Source: Arthrobacter wenxiniae
GTDB taxonomy: Bacteria > Actinomycetota > Actinomycetes > Actinomycetales > Micrococcaceae
Reading direction: 5' to 3'
DNA: 50,587 nt
Assembly: GCF_013376105.1 (NCBI RefSeq)
Contig: NZ_JAAMFM010000031.1
Coordinates: forward strand, 1-50,587
Shown here: piece by piece, positions 19,898 through 28,438 of the stretch
Layout of the letters: every line of letters starts with the position of its first letter
Numbering within the stretch: the first letter of the stretch is position 1
Position numbers and translations under genes: made by a program
The notes under the pieces: model-generated
Seen by the model: only the letters and a program-made list of their open reading frames with translations
What the model was told of the DNA's origin: nothing
Databases searched by the model: none

Positions 19898-19945
19898 ACG
19901 ACGCCGGGAGGCGGCCTGGGCACCCAGGCCGCCTCCCGGCGTCGT
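19898..19945. terminator. Perfect 23-bp inverted repeat after the VOC gene
   Basis: Arms at 19898-19920 and 19923-19945 are perfectly complementary and separated only by CA. The element starts 8 nt past the stop of the VOC gene, so it most likely ends that minus-strand transcript. There is no T-run. It is unusually long and GC-rich for a terminator. Confidence 0.6.
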
Positions 19946-19952
19946 CCCTCCC

Positions 19953-20330
19953 TCAGCCGTTGGGGCGGCTCGGGATGTACTGCAGGGCCCACTTGTTGCC
20001 GTCGGGGTCGGCGAAGTTCACAAAGTGACCCCAGGGCTGGACGTCGACGTCGCTGACGTCCACGCCGTTGGCCTTGAGTTGGTCGTGGGCCGCCTGGATG
20101 TCGCTGACCACAATTTGCATGCTGGGCGCCGTGCCGGGAGGGGCGTCCGTGAGGCCCTCGCCGATGCAGATGGAACAGGCCGAGCCGGGCGGTGTCAGCT
20201 GCACGAAGCGGATCCCGCCGCCGGGCCGCTCGTCAAAGTCGGCGTTGAAGCCCACCTTGTTCACATAAAAATCCTTGGCCCGGTCCACGTCGGAGACGGG
20301 CACAAAAATGAGTTCAAGTTTCCAGTCCAT
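19953..20330 (-). CDS. VOC (glyoxalase/bleomycin-resistance) superfamily protein
   Basis: 125 aa with the beta-alpha-beta-beta-beta repeat pattern of VOC proteins: LIFVPVSDVDRAKDFYVNKVGF at the N-terminus and ADPDGNKWALQYIPSRP at the C-terminus. The final DPDGN segment is typical. The substrate cannot be predicted. It is a stand-alone gene ended by the long inverted repeat. Confidence 0.88.
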   Translation of the reverse strand: MDWKLELIFVPVSDVDRAKDFYVNKVGFNADFDERPGGGIRFVQLTPPGSACSICIGEGLTDAPPGTAPSMQIVVSDIQAAHDQLKANGVDVSDVDVQPWGHFVNFADPDGNKWALQYIPSRPNG

Positions 20331-20408
20331 GGGTTCACGCTAGTGGAGGCGCCGCCCGCTGGGTAGTGCTGCGCAAGCATTGGCAGGAAAACCAAAGGGC
20401 CCTGTCCC

Positions 20409-20426
20409 CCTCCATTTCGGTGGAGG
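20409..20426 (-). terminator. Hairpin after the csbD-like gene
   Basis: A 6-bp stem (CCTCCA / TGGAGG) with a 6-nt loop about 40 nt beyond the stop; on the minus strand it is followed at some distance by TTTGGTTTT. Plausible terminator. Confidence 0.4.
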
Positions 20427-20465
20427 ACAAGTCCCCCTGTCCTGCGCGGGGCACGGGCGGGACGG

Positions 20466-20651
20466 CTACTTGCCGAAGACGTCCTTGGACGCGTCCTTGA
20501 CGTGCTCCCCGGCCTGCTTCGCCTTCGCGGCGGCTTGGTCAGCTGCGCCTTCGGCCTGAAGCTTTTCGTTGTTGGTGGCGTCCCCCAGGGACTCCTTTGC
20601 CTTGCCGGCGGCTTCCTGGGCTTTGTTGCTGATCTTATCTCCGAGACCCAT
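20466..20651 (-). CDS. CsbD family stress protein
   Basis: 61 aa, MGLGDKISNKAQEAAGKAKE..., Lys/Ala/Glu-rich and helical, matching the CsbD family in length and composition. AAGGAGG lies 5 nt upstream of ATG 20651, which decides the start against a 77-residue reading. CsbD proteins are typically general-stress induced; the molecular role is unknown. Confidence 0.9.
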   Translation of the reverse strand: MGLGDKISNKAQEAAGKAKESLGDATNNEKLQAEGAADQAAAKAKQAGEHVKDASKDVFGK

Positions 20652-20699
20652 GGGCCCCTCCTTAATCTCAATCCAACAGTTACGCCGTCGACTGTACAA

Positions 20700-21625
20700 A
20701 CCTTCTCTGGTCGTTTGCTGGGAGGCAGGCCAATGACCGGGCCCGTGAGTCCCCGTGAGTCAGGGACGGGCGAGCCGCGCCCGGGCAACCACTCCCACCT
20801 TGGACGTTCCGTCCGGACTCATGATGTCCTTCCGGAACTTCCGCCGGGCACCCTTGTAGATCGGATCTCCTCCCCCATCCCGGCAATCGCCGCCCGTATC
20901 ACCCGGTGCAGGGCTGGGCCCCTGGGAGGGACAGAATGGTGGCTCTCGCGTTGCGTGTGGACGTGCCGGCATGGGTGGACCCACCCACGGCGAACGAGAG
21001 CGCGGTCACTGCGAGCGCCACGCAGGCAACGGCCTTGCCAAACGACAGCAGGCTTCGGACCCAGCGCTTCTTGGATGACGATCCAATCCCCAGCGCCGCC
21101 TGGAGCAGCGGCCAGGGGGCCAAGGCGCCCAGACCGAGGACCATGGCCCTCAGGCCAACAGTTCCCCCGGGCCAGTTCCGCCGGGCAGCTTTGCCAACTG
21201 CGCCAAGGCCCCGGACTCGCCGTGTTCACCGCCGGGGTGGAATGCCACACTGATGGCGACCTAACAGGTGGACCCGGCCGCTGCCCGTACGTCCGGCGCG
21301 GGCGCTGAACGTCAGCGCACGGCTGTGGCCGCCATTGCGGGCGGGCCTGCGCCGAGGAGGCCCGGTCCCTGGTCATCCTCCCGGCCACGGACGACGGCGT
21401 GGATCCGGCCCCCGGCCTGCGCAGCCTCACTGCGGACCGGTAGCCCGGCACGACCGGGCGGCTCTTAGGGCTGGGTTGGGACCCTGCCGGCCTTGGCCTT
21501 TAGCGCGTTGATGATGCGTGGCACGCTCCGGCCGGTCTGCTGAGGGAGCTCCAGCTTCACGGGTCAGCGGCCATGAAGAATTTCCCATGGGCGGCCACGA
21601 AAACCCTGCGGATTTGAAGTCGCCG
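20700..21625. other. Long stretch without a confident gene
   Basis: No frame here has a convincing family match. On the minus strand 20899-21144 could encode an 81-residue product with two hydrophobic stretches (LGALAPWPLLQAALGIG and GKAVACVALAVTALSFAVGG), perhaps a small membrane protein or a relic. On the plus strand, about 21346-21442, one frame ends with a protein-like tail (ARSLVILPATDDGVDPAPGLRSL). Both look like leftovers of decayed genes. Confidence 0.3.
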
Positions 21626-21655
21626 TTGACACTACTTGCATGAACCAAGTAGTCT
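21626..21655 (+). promoter_or_regulatory. Promoter with an internal inverted repeat
   Basis: TTGACA (21626-21631) and TAGTCT (21650-21655), 18 nt apart. Between and overlapping them lies a perfect inverted repeat ACTACTTG-N7-CAAGTAGT (21631-21653), placed like the operator of a MarR- or PadR-type repressor. It is about 130 nt before the small gene at 21785. Confidence 0.5.
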
Positions 21656-21784
21656 GCCACCCTTCTTGCCACCCGAGTACCCGGAATTCAGGTGTCGATC
21701 ACTCGTGTCAACCTTCAGCGATGTTCATAGCCTTTTCTTAGGGTATTCAACGCGGTTCCAGTCATGGAATAGGAGGTCTCCGCC

Positions 21785-22222
21785 GTGGGACACAAGTATC
21801 CTGGTCTGCTCGCAGGCACGACGATCCCAGACATGTTCGCTGGCCACGGTGACGGCGCTGCCGTCATCGAACCGGAGGGGCAATACACGCCCATCTCGTC
21901 CCCCCGCTACGAGGCCGCCAGGCAGGCCCTGAGCGAGGCATGGGAGCACCGCCCGCCCGCCTACTCGTGGGAACGTGCCGTGTTTGAACAGTCGGTGATG
22001 CCCGCGGCCCGCGCGGAATTGCAGGCCGCATGGCTGGAAGCCACCGAGCAACGCGAGGATCATAGCCGATCTGCCGCAACGGACAAGGGACTGTGCGAAA
22101 CGCGTCCCTTGGAGGCCTGCGGGTCCACACCCGACACCAGGCCGGGACAGAGGGCCGCGCCAACTGACGATGCACCACATCGCCGGCGACTCCGAACCGC
22201 CAGTCGCCACCGATGTACTTGA
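21785..22222 (+). CDS. Hypothetical protein
   Basis: 145 aa from GTG 21785, which has AGGAGG 7 nt upstream. The first 95 residues (MGHKYPGLLAGTTIPDMFAGHGDG... YSWERAVFEQSVMPAARAELQAAWLEATEQRE) look like a genuine acidic, helical protein. The Arg/Pro-rich tail after that may result from a frameshift. No family recognised, no membrane segment. Confidence 0.5.
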   Translation: MGHKYPGLLAGTTIPDMFAGHGDGAAVIEPEGQYTPISSPRYEAARQALSEAWEHRPPAYSWERAVFEQSVMPAARAELQAAWLEATEQREDHSRSAATDKGLCETRPLEACGSTPDTRPGQRAAPTDDAPHRRRLRTASRHRCT

Positions 22223-22560
22223 ACAACTTCAGGTGTGAACTATTTGGTGTCGGACCGTCCAACCTCCACCGCATCAGCAGGTAACCAGCTGCATGCGGCC
22301 GTCTTTCATGCCTCCTCCACCGGCTCCACGCAGGCCATTCTCGTGACCGGTCATTTTTGATTGACTTCTTGGGCTCGCGCTTTTCTTCAAAGCGGGTGTT
22401 CCCCGTCAGGCTGGCCCCGTTTTCGGAAAATGACGAACTCCTGGCCTCCCCTCAAGGGAGGACTCATTTTGATGGCTGCTGACGCCTGTTAGGCCCTTGA
22501 GTCTCCGCGGATATTCGGCCGATCGTCGTTAGTGCCCGTACTCGCGGCATCCCATTCTCG
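22223..22560. other. Intergenic stretch
   Basis: No coding frame stands out. The only structure I see is the hairpin at 22445-22461 and the separated complementary octamers GTCATTTT (near 22348) and AAAATGAC (near 22428). Confidence 0.4.
22445..22461 (+). terminator. Possible terminator hairpin
   Basis: CCTCCC-CTCAA-GGGAGG, followed by ACTCATTTT. It sits downstream of the small plus-strand gene at 21785-22222, though 220 nt away. Confidence 0.35.
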
Positions 22561-22669
22561 AGCGACCGCGGTCAGGAATCGGGCTAAAAAACAGTTCCAA
22601 TGCGCTGGCGTCCTTTTCCAGGGAACCGCAGCTGCCCCGACGGCTTCCAGCCCCACCGCACCCCGGCCC

Positions 22670-23950
22670 TCAGCGCAGGCCGCGACTGTGCGCCAGTGCA
22701 ACTGCCTCGGACCGGGAACCGACGGCAAGTTTTTTCAGCACATTCCGGACATGGAACTTGACGGTATTTTCACTAATGTTCAGTGCCATGGCAATCGAGC
22801 GGTTGCGCTCCCCGGCGGAGAGGTGCTCGAGCACCTTGATTTCGCGGGGGCTCAACTTCCATGCGGTAACGTTGCCACCTCGCAGCTCGGGCGGGTTCAA
22901 CGGCAGCGACACGGCGACGTCTGCCCCCCAGCCAGGGATCACATCCATTTGCATTGTGCCGGTGAGAGCCTGAACTTGGCGGTCCAGCCGCGCCATGCCT
23001 TGAGACTCCCGGGAGAGCGCCCCATGGCCGTCGTCACGGACGTTCACCAGCAGGTTTTCGCCGTCGCAATCCCACTGCGTGCGAATTCTGTGGACGTCCG
23101 GCTGGTCCATCATCGCCAGGACCAGTCCCCGAACAATGGCACGCGCCGCGTGGGCAACCTCCCCGGGAAGCGCCCTGCCGTTCCGAGGGGGTTCGACGAA
23201 CTGGACATCGATGCCGCTGAAGCGTGTCAGCGGGCGCAGGTCATCCCGCAACCTCTCGAAGGCCCTGCCAACCGGCTCCTCCACGAGGTCAGTGGTGCGG
23301 TCGTTGAGGGTGCGGAGCCCGATGAGGGACTTGGCGGTCAGGTCCGTGACCGACGAACGTGCCTCCTTGTCATTGAGGGAGGTTGAACGCACGGCAGCCA
23401 GAATTGTCTCCAGTACCGTGGAGTACTGGTCAACGAGTTCTGCAGTGACGCGGACACGCTCTGCCGACGCGGCCCGCGATTCCAGCAGGTACGACGGCGG
23501 TGCGTCAGCGACCTTCTCCTGGATCCGCCGGGCCGTGAGGCCCCATAGGTAGCCCACCATCCCCAATGCTTCATCAGGCATCAATTCAGCGGCAGGATCA
23601 GGGTCGGTCAACACCAGCAGCGCTTGGCTGGGCGTGTACTTCATGGCGAGGACATGGCGGGGCCGACCCGCTATCTCCGCTTCCCCCAGCCACGGGGCTT
23701 CATCCGCAAGGGTGGCACGGAGCTTGTCGAGTTCGGCAATGGAGGTGCGGGAGATGATCGCCTCCGATCCCGCCTTCTTGTGCGGGCGGCCAGTACAGTC
23801 CTCGGTGAAGATGAGCAGTGCGCTGCTTGCCACATACGGGGCCGTGGCATCGCGCAGGCGCTCGGCGATGCTCGTCAAGGGAGCCGCAGCCAATGCTGCA
23901 ATGGAATCCAGCAGCGTACCGGTCCTGCCGAAAAATGGCGTAGCGGCCAA
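22670..23950 (-). CDS. LuxR-type regulator with histidine-kinase-like ATPase domain
   Basis: About 426 aa from TTG 23950. The N-terminal ~150 residues resemble a sensory (GAF-like) domain, the middle contains a helical region and an HATPase_c-like domain (NVRDDGHGAL, then GWGADVAVSLPL), and the C-terminus is a LuxR/FixJ helix-turn-helix (LSPREIKVLEHLSAGERNRSIAMALNISENTVKFHVRNVL). I see no obvious phospho-acceptor His box, so this looks like a one-protein sensor-regulator. The upstream ATG at 24037 overlaps a perfect TATAAT and has no ribosome site, whereas TTG 23950 has AGAGGGGG upstream. It diverges from hxlB and probably controls the formaldehyde-fixing genes. Confidence 0.85.
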   Translation of the reverse strand: MAATPFFGRTGTLLDSIAALAAAPLTSIAERLRDATAPYVASSALLIFTEDCTGRPHKKAGSEAIISRTSIAELDKLRATLADEAPWLGEAEIAGRPRHVLAMKYTPSQALLVLTDPDPAAELMPDEALGMVGYLWGLTARRIQEKVADAPPSYLLESRAASAERVRVTAELVDQYSTVLETILAAVRSTSLNDKEARSSVTDLTAKSLIGLRTLNDRTTDLVEEPVGRAFERLRDDLRPLTRFSGIDVQFVEPPRNGRALPGEVAHAARAIVRGLVLAMMDQPDVHRIRTQWDCDGENLLVNVRDDGHGALSRESQGMARLDRQVQALTGTMQMDVIPGWGADVAVSLPLNPPELRGGNVTAWKLSPREIKVLEHLSAGERNRSIAMALNISENTVKFHVRNVLKKLAVGSRSEAVALAHSRGLR

Positions 23951-24033
23951 GGTCGAACCCCCTCTGTCGGTGAAATGGTCGCCGCGGACAATCGCGGAGC
24001 ATCCTCGTTCCCTACCCGAAAGAGTAGTGAAAA

Positions 24034-24043
24034 CCATTATAAG
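24034..24043. promoter_or_regulatory. TATAAT box in the divergent regulator/hxlB region
   Basis: TATAAT on the minus strand at 24036-24041, within CCATTATAAG, which also reads TATAAG on the plus strand. The -35 regions are poor in both directions, so an activator may be needed. It sits about 100 nt before hxlB and about 86 nt before the proposed regulator start. Confidence 0.35.
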
Positions 24044-24144
24044 AGCGTGTTACGCCCACCCCCGACGTTCGAAAGGATGGATACAGGCCGCGCAACAAGT
24101 GCCGCGGCCGCCCACTGTCCGTCAAACTGACCAAAGGTACTTCC

Positions 24145-24741
24145 GTGAGTTCCACTGCTGCGCCAGCGCCTCCCGACATCACGAGACACGTCGTGAGAGA
24201 AAATCTCTCACTCGTACAGGACGAAATTGCTGTTGCCGTAGCTGGACTGGATGATCGACAACTGACCGTTCTGGCCGCCGAACTCCAGTCAGCCCGCCGG
24301 GTCTTTGTGGCCGGTGCCGGGCGGAGCGGATTGGTGCTGCGGATGGCAGCCATGCGCCTGATGCATTTGGGGCTGACTGTCCACGTGGCCGGTGACGCCA
24401 CGACGCCCGCGATCTGCTCCGGCGACCTGCTCCTCGTGGCCTCCGGATCAGGAACGACGTCGGGAGTCGTCAAGTCCGCGGAGACGGCAGCAGGGGCAGG
24501 TGCCCACATCGCGGCGCTCACCACGAGCGCCTCCTCCCCTCTGGCCGTCCTCGCGGACGCGCTGGTCATTATCCCCGCCGCACAAAAAACCGACCACGGA
24601 TCCGGCGTTTCGCGCCAATACTCCGGGTCACTTTTCGAGCAAGCACTTTTTCTTGCCACTGAGTCCGTCTTCCAGACCTTGTGGGAAGACGCCGGGCAAC
24701 CCGCCGAACAACTCTGGCTCAGGCACGCAAACCTGGAATAG
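24145..24741 (+). CDS. hxlB: 6-phospho-3-hexuloisomerase (SIS domain)
   Basis: 198 aa. Second enzyme of the ribulose monophosphate route, converting hexulose-6-phosphate to fructose-6-phosphate. SIS-domain signatures are VFVAGAGRSGLVLRMAAMRLMHLG and DLLLVASGSGTT, and the C-terminal GSLFEQALFL is typical of PHI. GTG 24145 has AAAGG upstream. It precedes hxlA by 46 nt. Together the pair fixes formaldehyde, either for growth or detoxification. Confidence 0.93.
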   Translation: MSSTAAPAPPDITRHVVRENLSLVQDEIAVAVAGLDDRQLTVLAAELQSARRVFVAGAGRSGLVLRMAAMRLMHLGLTVHVAGDATTPAICSGDLLLVASGSGTTSGVVKSAETAAGAGAHIAALTTSASSPLAVLADALVIIPAAQKTDHGSGVSRQYSGSLFEQALFLATESVFQTLWEDAGQPAEQLWLRHANLE

Positions 24742-24787
24742 CCCGTGACCTGGACCCCCGCAGTTTCCTACAGAAAGTGAACTAAAC

Positions 24788-25411
24788 ATGAAGCTCCAAG
24801 TAGCCATGGACCTGCTGACCATCGACGACGCCCTCGAACTGGCCGGAAAGGTCGCCGAATACGTCGACATTATCGAACTCGGCACCCCCTTGATTAAGGC
24901 CGCCGGCCTCGCCGCCGTTACCGCCATTAAGGACGCCCACCCGGACAAGATCATCTTCGCTGACATGAAAACCATGGATGCCGGAGAGCTCGAAGCCGAC
25001 ATTGCGTTCAAGGCAGGCGCCGACCTCGTCTCAGTCCTGGGAAGCGCGGACGACACCACGATCGCCGGCGCCGTCAAGGCCGCCAAGAGTCACAACAAGG
25101 GCATCGTGGTTGACCTCATCGGCGTTGTGGATAAAGTCTCGCGGGCCAGGCAGGCACATGCCTTGGGCGCCCAATTCATCGAGTTCCACGCCGGACTTGA
25201 TGAACAGGCACAACCCGGTTTCGACTTGAAAGGCCTCCTCAGCGCAGGAAGGAACGCCCTCGTTCCGTTTTCCGTCGCCGGCGGCGTCAACCTCAGCACG
25301 ATTGAGGCGGTCCAGCTGGCCGGCGCTGATGTAGCCGTGGCTGGCGGCGCGATCTACGGCGCGGCCGATCCCGCCCTGGCGGCAAAGAAACTTCGGGTAG
25401 CCATCGTCTAG
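24788..25411 (+). CDS. hxlA: 3-hexulose-6-phosphate synthase
   Basis: 207 aa, OMP-decarboxylase-like TIM barrel. It condenses formaldehyde with ribulose-5-phosphate. Motifs: VAMDLL at the N-terminus, IIELGTPLI, the catalytic DMKTMDAG and the phosphate-binding VAGGVN and VAVAGGAIYGA. ATG 24788 has AGAAAG upstream. It forms a two-gene unit with hxlB, and the remnant of zwf follows on the same strand. Confidence 0.96.
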   Translation: MKLQVAMDLLTIDDALELAGKVAEYVDIIELGTPLIKAAGLAAVTAIKDAHPDKIIFADMKTMDAGELEADIAFKAGADLVSVLGSADDTTIAGAVKAAKSHNKGIVVDLIGVVDKVSRARQAHALGAQFIEFHAGLDEQAQPGFDLKGLLSAGRNALVPFSVAGGVNLSTIEAVQLAGADVAVAGGAIYGAADPALAAKKLRVAIV

Positions 25412-25543
25412 TCTTGCGAATTTCCGGTATCACGGCTGTCCCCTGCAGCGAAAAGGCGGGCCACCGCCACACGCCCCTTCCGAGGCCCTGATGGTGTGCG
25501 CGGCACCCCGAACGGGTGATTTTCAAGCAGTTCGTGAGCATCA

Positions 25544-26268
25544 ATGACTGACAAGCAAACTCTTTCGCGCAGAAAAGGCGGAGCCAACCCGCTTCGGGAC
25601 AGCCGCGACCGCCGGCTGTCCCGGGTGGCGGGCCCGTCGTCGCTGGTGCTCTTCGGGGGCACCGGGGACCTGTCCCGCAAGAAGCTCATGCCAGCCGTGT
25701 ACGACCTGGCCCAGGGCGGGCCGGACTGCTGGCGCCGGGTGGTCATTGAGAAGCCGTTCGGGCACAACCTGGCCTCGGCTAGGGCGCTGAACGACATTGT
25801 CGAATCGGTGTTCCCGCCCGATGCCATGTTCCGGATCGACCATTACCTGGGCAAGGAAACCGTCTGGAACATCCTGGCCCTGCGCTTCGCCAACCAGTTC
25901 TTCGAGCCCCTCTGGAACGCGAACTATGTGGACCATGTGCAGATCACCATGGCCGAGGAGAAGTCCGGCTGGACATCAACACCCGGCGCTGGTCGGGGGT
26001 GCCGTTCTACCTGCGGGCCGGCAAGCGCCTGGGCCGGCGCGTGACGGAGATCGCGGTGGTCTTCAAGCGCGCCCCGAACCTGTTGTTCACCGACCACGCC
26101 GAGGACGACTTCGGGCAGAACGCCGTGGTGATCCGGGTCCAGCCCGACGAGGGCGTCACGATCCGCTTTGGCTCCAAGGCCCCCGGGACGCAGATGGAGG
26201 TCCGCGACGTCACGATGGACTTTGGCTACGGGCACGCCTTCACCGAATCCAGCCCGGAAGCCTACGAG
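25544..26268 (+). pseudogene. zwf: Glucose-6-phosphate dehydrogenase remnant with internal deletions
   Basis: Recognisable blocks of Zwf are joined with large pieces missing. [42 protein letters not shown] (cofactor-binding N-terminus, with GGTGDLS) jumps straight to [13 protein letters not shown], losing roughly 90-100 residues. [11 protein letters not shown]...[25 protein letters not shown] then jumps, with a frameshift near 25970, to [20 protein letters not shown], losing roughly 110-120 residues. The block ending in GHAFTESSPEAYE (26268) is cut again. A working enzyme has about 510 residues; this cannot be active. It probably once supplied the oxidative branch of the RuMP cycle beside hxlAB. 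Confidence 0.85.
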
Positions 26269-26556
26269 CCCGGCAGCAGGGGGCCCAGGCTGCACCGCGC
26301 CATGGGCGCGCCCACCACCATGACGGAGGACCCCCGGGGCACCGGCATCCGCCGCGTAATCCTGGAACGTGAGGGGGGCAACGTCGAACTCCACCGCCCC
26401 GGCGCCATCGAGGCCGAAATGAGCCAGCCCGGCCAGCCCGTGCAGCAGATATCCCTTCCGCGGCGCACCCTGCAGGACTGCCTCGCCGAGGAACTGCGCC
26501 GGCTCGACCCCGACGAAGTCTTCGGCGAAGGTTGTCCAGCACCGGTAGACCGCTGA
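26269..26556 (+). pseudogene. opcA: OpcA C-terminal remnant fused to the zwf relic
   Basis: Right after the truncated Zwf sequence the same frame continues with GTGIRRVILEREGGNVELHRPG, SQPGQPVQQISLPRRTLQDCLAEELRRLDPDEVFGE, which is the C-terminus of OpcA, the G6PDH assembly protein that normally follows zwf in actinobacteria. The end of Zwf and most of OpcA are missing, so one further deletion spans the gene boundary. Confidence 0.75.
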
Positions 26557-26656
26557 CGAGCAACGGATTGGTTCGTCCCGGGCATGTCCCCCGTGCGCGC
26601 CCCTCGGGCAGGCGTCCAAGTCCCCCTGTTGCCGATCGTTCCTGGCGCCAGGGACG

Positions 26657-27622
26657 TCAGAGGTCCAATACGAGACGCCTGCCCTTGCAGCGGGAAACAC
26701 AGATCATCATGGTGTCCATCGCGGCTCGCTCGCCCTCGGAGAGAAGGCTGTCGCGGTGGTCGACCTCCCCGGCCAGCACGCCTGTCTCGCAGGTGCCACA
26801 AATCCCTTCCTGGCATGAGCTGAGCACGCGCACGCCGGCGCTCCCAAGGGCCGCCAGGATGGTGGTCCCCACCGGCACGTCGATCTCCTGTCCGTCGTTG
26901 AGTTCCACGACGAACTCGTGATCGCCCGCAGCGGGAGCGGTGGCGGCGCCGGCATCGGCAGGGTCGCCGACGAAACGCTCATAGTGGAAGCGCGACTGGT
27001 CAACCCACGGATTAATGTACCGCTGAATCGCTTTCAGCAGGGGTCCGGGACCACAGGTGTAGAGGTGGAAGCCGGCCTCGGGCTGCTCCAGCACCTCCGC
27101 CAAGGCATAGCGTCCACTTTCGTCGTCGGCGTGCACTTCAACTTTGTCTCCGTAAACCCCAAGTTCGTCCAGGAAGGCCATGCTCTGGCGGCTGCGTCCC
27201 AGGTACACCAACCGCCAGGGGACACCACTGCGGTCCGCCTGGCGAACCATCGGGAGAATCGGCGTGATGCCAATGCCGCCAGCGATGAATAGGTACTCCG
27301 GGGCGGGTCCGAGGGCAAAGTTGTTCCTTGGCCCTCGAACCTGGACCTTCGTGCCCGGCAGCAACTCATTGTGGACAAAGTCGGAACCTCCTCGTCCGGA
27401 CACCTCATGCAGGACGGCGAGCCGCCACTGCGGCTCACCCGGTTCCGAGCACAGCGAATACTGGCGCACCAATCCGTTGGGCAACAGCACGTCGACATGG
27501 GCGCCGGGCTGCCATTCGGGCAGTGGTGAATCAAGTGGGTGCTCGAGCACGAGGGAAACCACGCAGTCTGATTCATGCTTGATGGTCGTGACGGTGACGT
27601 CGGAGAACTCGGTGATTTTCAT
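26657..27622 (-). CDS. Ferredoxin/NAD(P)H oxidoreductase of a Rieske oxygenase system (VanB-like)
   Basis: 321 aa from ATG 27622; GTG 27637 is an alternative. Domain order is FMN/FAD-binding barrel with RQYSLCSEP, NAD-binding domain with GGIGITPI and a C-terminal plant-type [2Fe-2S] domain with CQEGICGTCETG and a final Cys in MMICVSRC. This order is that of phthalate dioxygenase reductase and VanB. It passes electrons from NAD(P)H to a Rieske oxygenase, here surely the one at 31872-32924. It is the last gene of the operon, separated from the oxygenase by the transporter genes. Confidence 0.93.
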   Translation of the reverse strand: MKITEFSDVTVTTIKHESDCVVSLVLEHPLDSPLPEWQPGAHVDVLLPNGLVRQYSLCSEPGEPQWRLAVLHEVSGRGGSDFVHNELLPGTKVQVRGPRNNFALGPAPEYLFIAGGIGITPILPMVRQADRSGVPWRLVYLGRSRQSMAFLDELGVYGDKVEVHADDESGRYALAEVLEQPEAGFHLYTCGPGPLLKAIQRYINPWVDQSRFHYERFVGDPADAGAATAPAAGDHEFVVELNDGQEIDVPVGTTILAALGSAGVRVLSSCQEGICGTCETGVLAGEVDHRDSLLSEGERAAMDTMMICVSRCKGRRLVLDL

Positions 27623-27646
27623 GGTTCTGACTTTCACTTGCCGGGT

Positions 27647-28438
27647 TTAGCGCACGGAGGAGAGGAATGCCTTGGTCCGCTCGTGCTGGGGGTTGGTGAT
27701 CACGTACCGTGCCGGACCCTGTTCAACGATTCGTCCATCGGCCATGAAGACCACTCGATCCGCCACGTCGCGGGCAAAGTTCATCTCGTGGGTGACGACG
27801 ACCATGGTCATTCCCGAAAGTGCCAGGTCCTTCATGACCTTTAAGACGTCCCCCACCAGTTCCGGGTCAAGGGCCGAGGTGGGCTCGTCGAAAAGCATCA
27901 ATTTTGGTTGCATGCACAGGGCGCGGGCTATCGCAACGCGCTGCTGCTGCCCCCCGGAGAGTTGACGCGGGAAGGCCCCCGCCTTTTCTGCCAGCCCCAC
28001 CTTTTCAAGCAGTTCCAGTGCGCGCTGGACCACAACGGACTTTTTTTCCCCGAGCACCAGGCGGGGCGCCTCCACCAGGTTCTCCAGCACCGTCATGTGC
28101 GGAAACAGATTGAAGTGCTGGAAGACCATGCCGATGCCGGTGCGGCTCCGGCATATCCGGCTTTCCTTCTGCTCGTGCAGCCGTGTTCCCTTGATGTCAT
28201 AGCCCATCGCCTTCCCATCCACCCACATGCGCCCGCCGTCGATGCCTTCGAGGTGGTTGATGCAGCGCAGGAAGGTGCTCTTGCCAGATCCGGAGGGACC
28301 GATGAGGCAGACAACCTCGCCGGCGTCGACCTCCAGGTCCAGGCCGTCAAGGACGTTGAGCTTTCCGTAGTTCTTCACGATCCCGTCGGCCCGCACCATG
28401 GGTGCAGCCCGGACCGTCGTATTTTCCGCGGCCGTCAT
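27647..28438 (-). CDS. Polar amino-acid ABC transporter ATP-binding protein
   Basis: 263 aa with Walker [10 protein letters not shown]-loop [16 protein letters not shown], signature LSGGQQQR, Walker [13 protein letters not shown] and the switch His in VVTHEM. This is the GlnQ/HisP group. ATG 28438 overlaps the permease stop as ATGA; the longer reading upstream runs inside the permease gene and is rejected. It energises uptake together with the two preceding genes. Confidence 0.95.
   Translation of the reverse strand: MTAAENTTVRAAPMVRADGIVKNYGKLNVLDGLDLEVDAGEVVCLIGPSGSGKSTFLRCINHLEGIDGGRMWVDGKAMGYDIKGTRLHEQKESRICRSRTGIGMVFQHFNLFPHMTVLENLVEAPRLVLGEKKSVVVQRALELLEKVGLAEKAGAFPRQLSGGQQQRVAIARALCMQPKLMLFDEPTSALDPELVGDVLKVMKDLALSGMTMVVVTHEMNFARDVADRVVFMADGRIVEQGPARYVITNPQHERTKAFLSSVR

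Noticed and set aside
23951-24037. ATG 24037 as start of the LuxR-type regulator
   Set aside because: The codon lies within a TATAAT box and has no ribosome site; TTG 23950 follows AGAGGGGG.
24145-25411. The SIS protein as a sugar-phosphate regulator rather than PHI
   Set aside because: The length, lack of a helix-turn-helix and direct linkage to hexulose-phosphate synthase make phosphohexuloisomerase far more likely.
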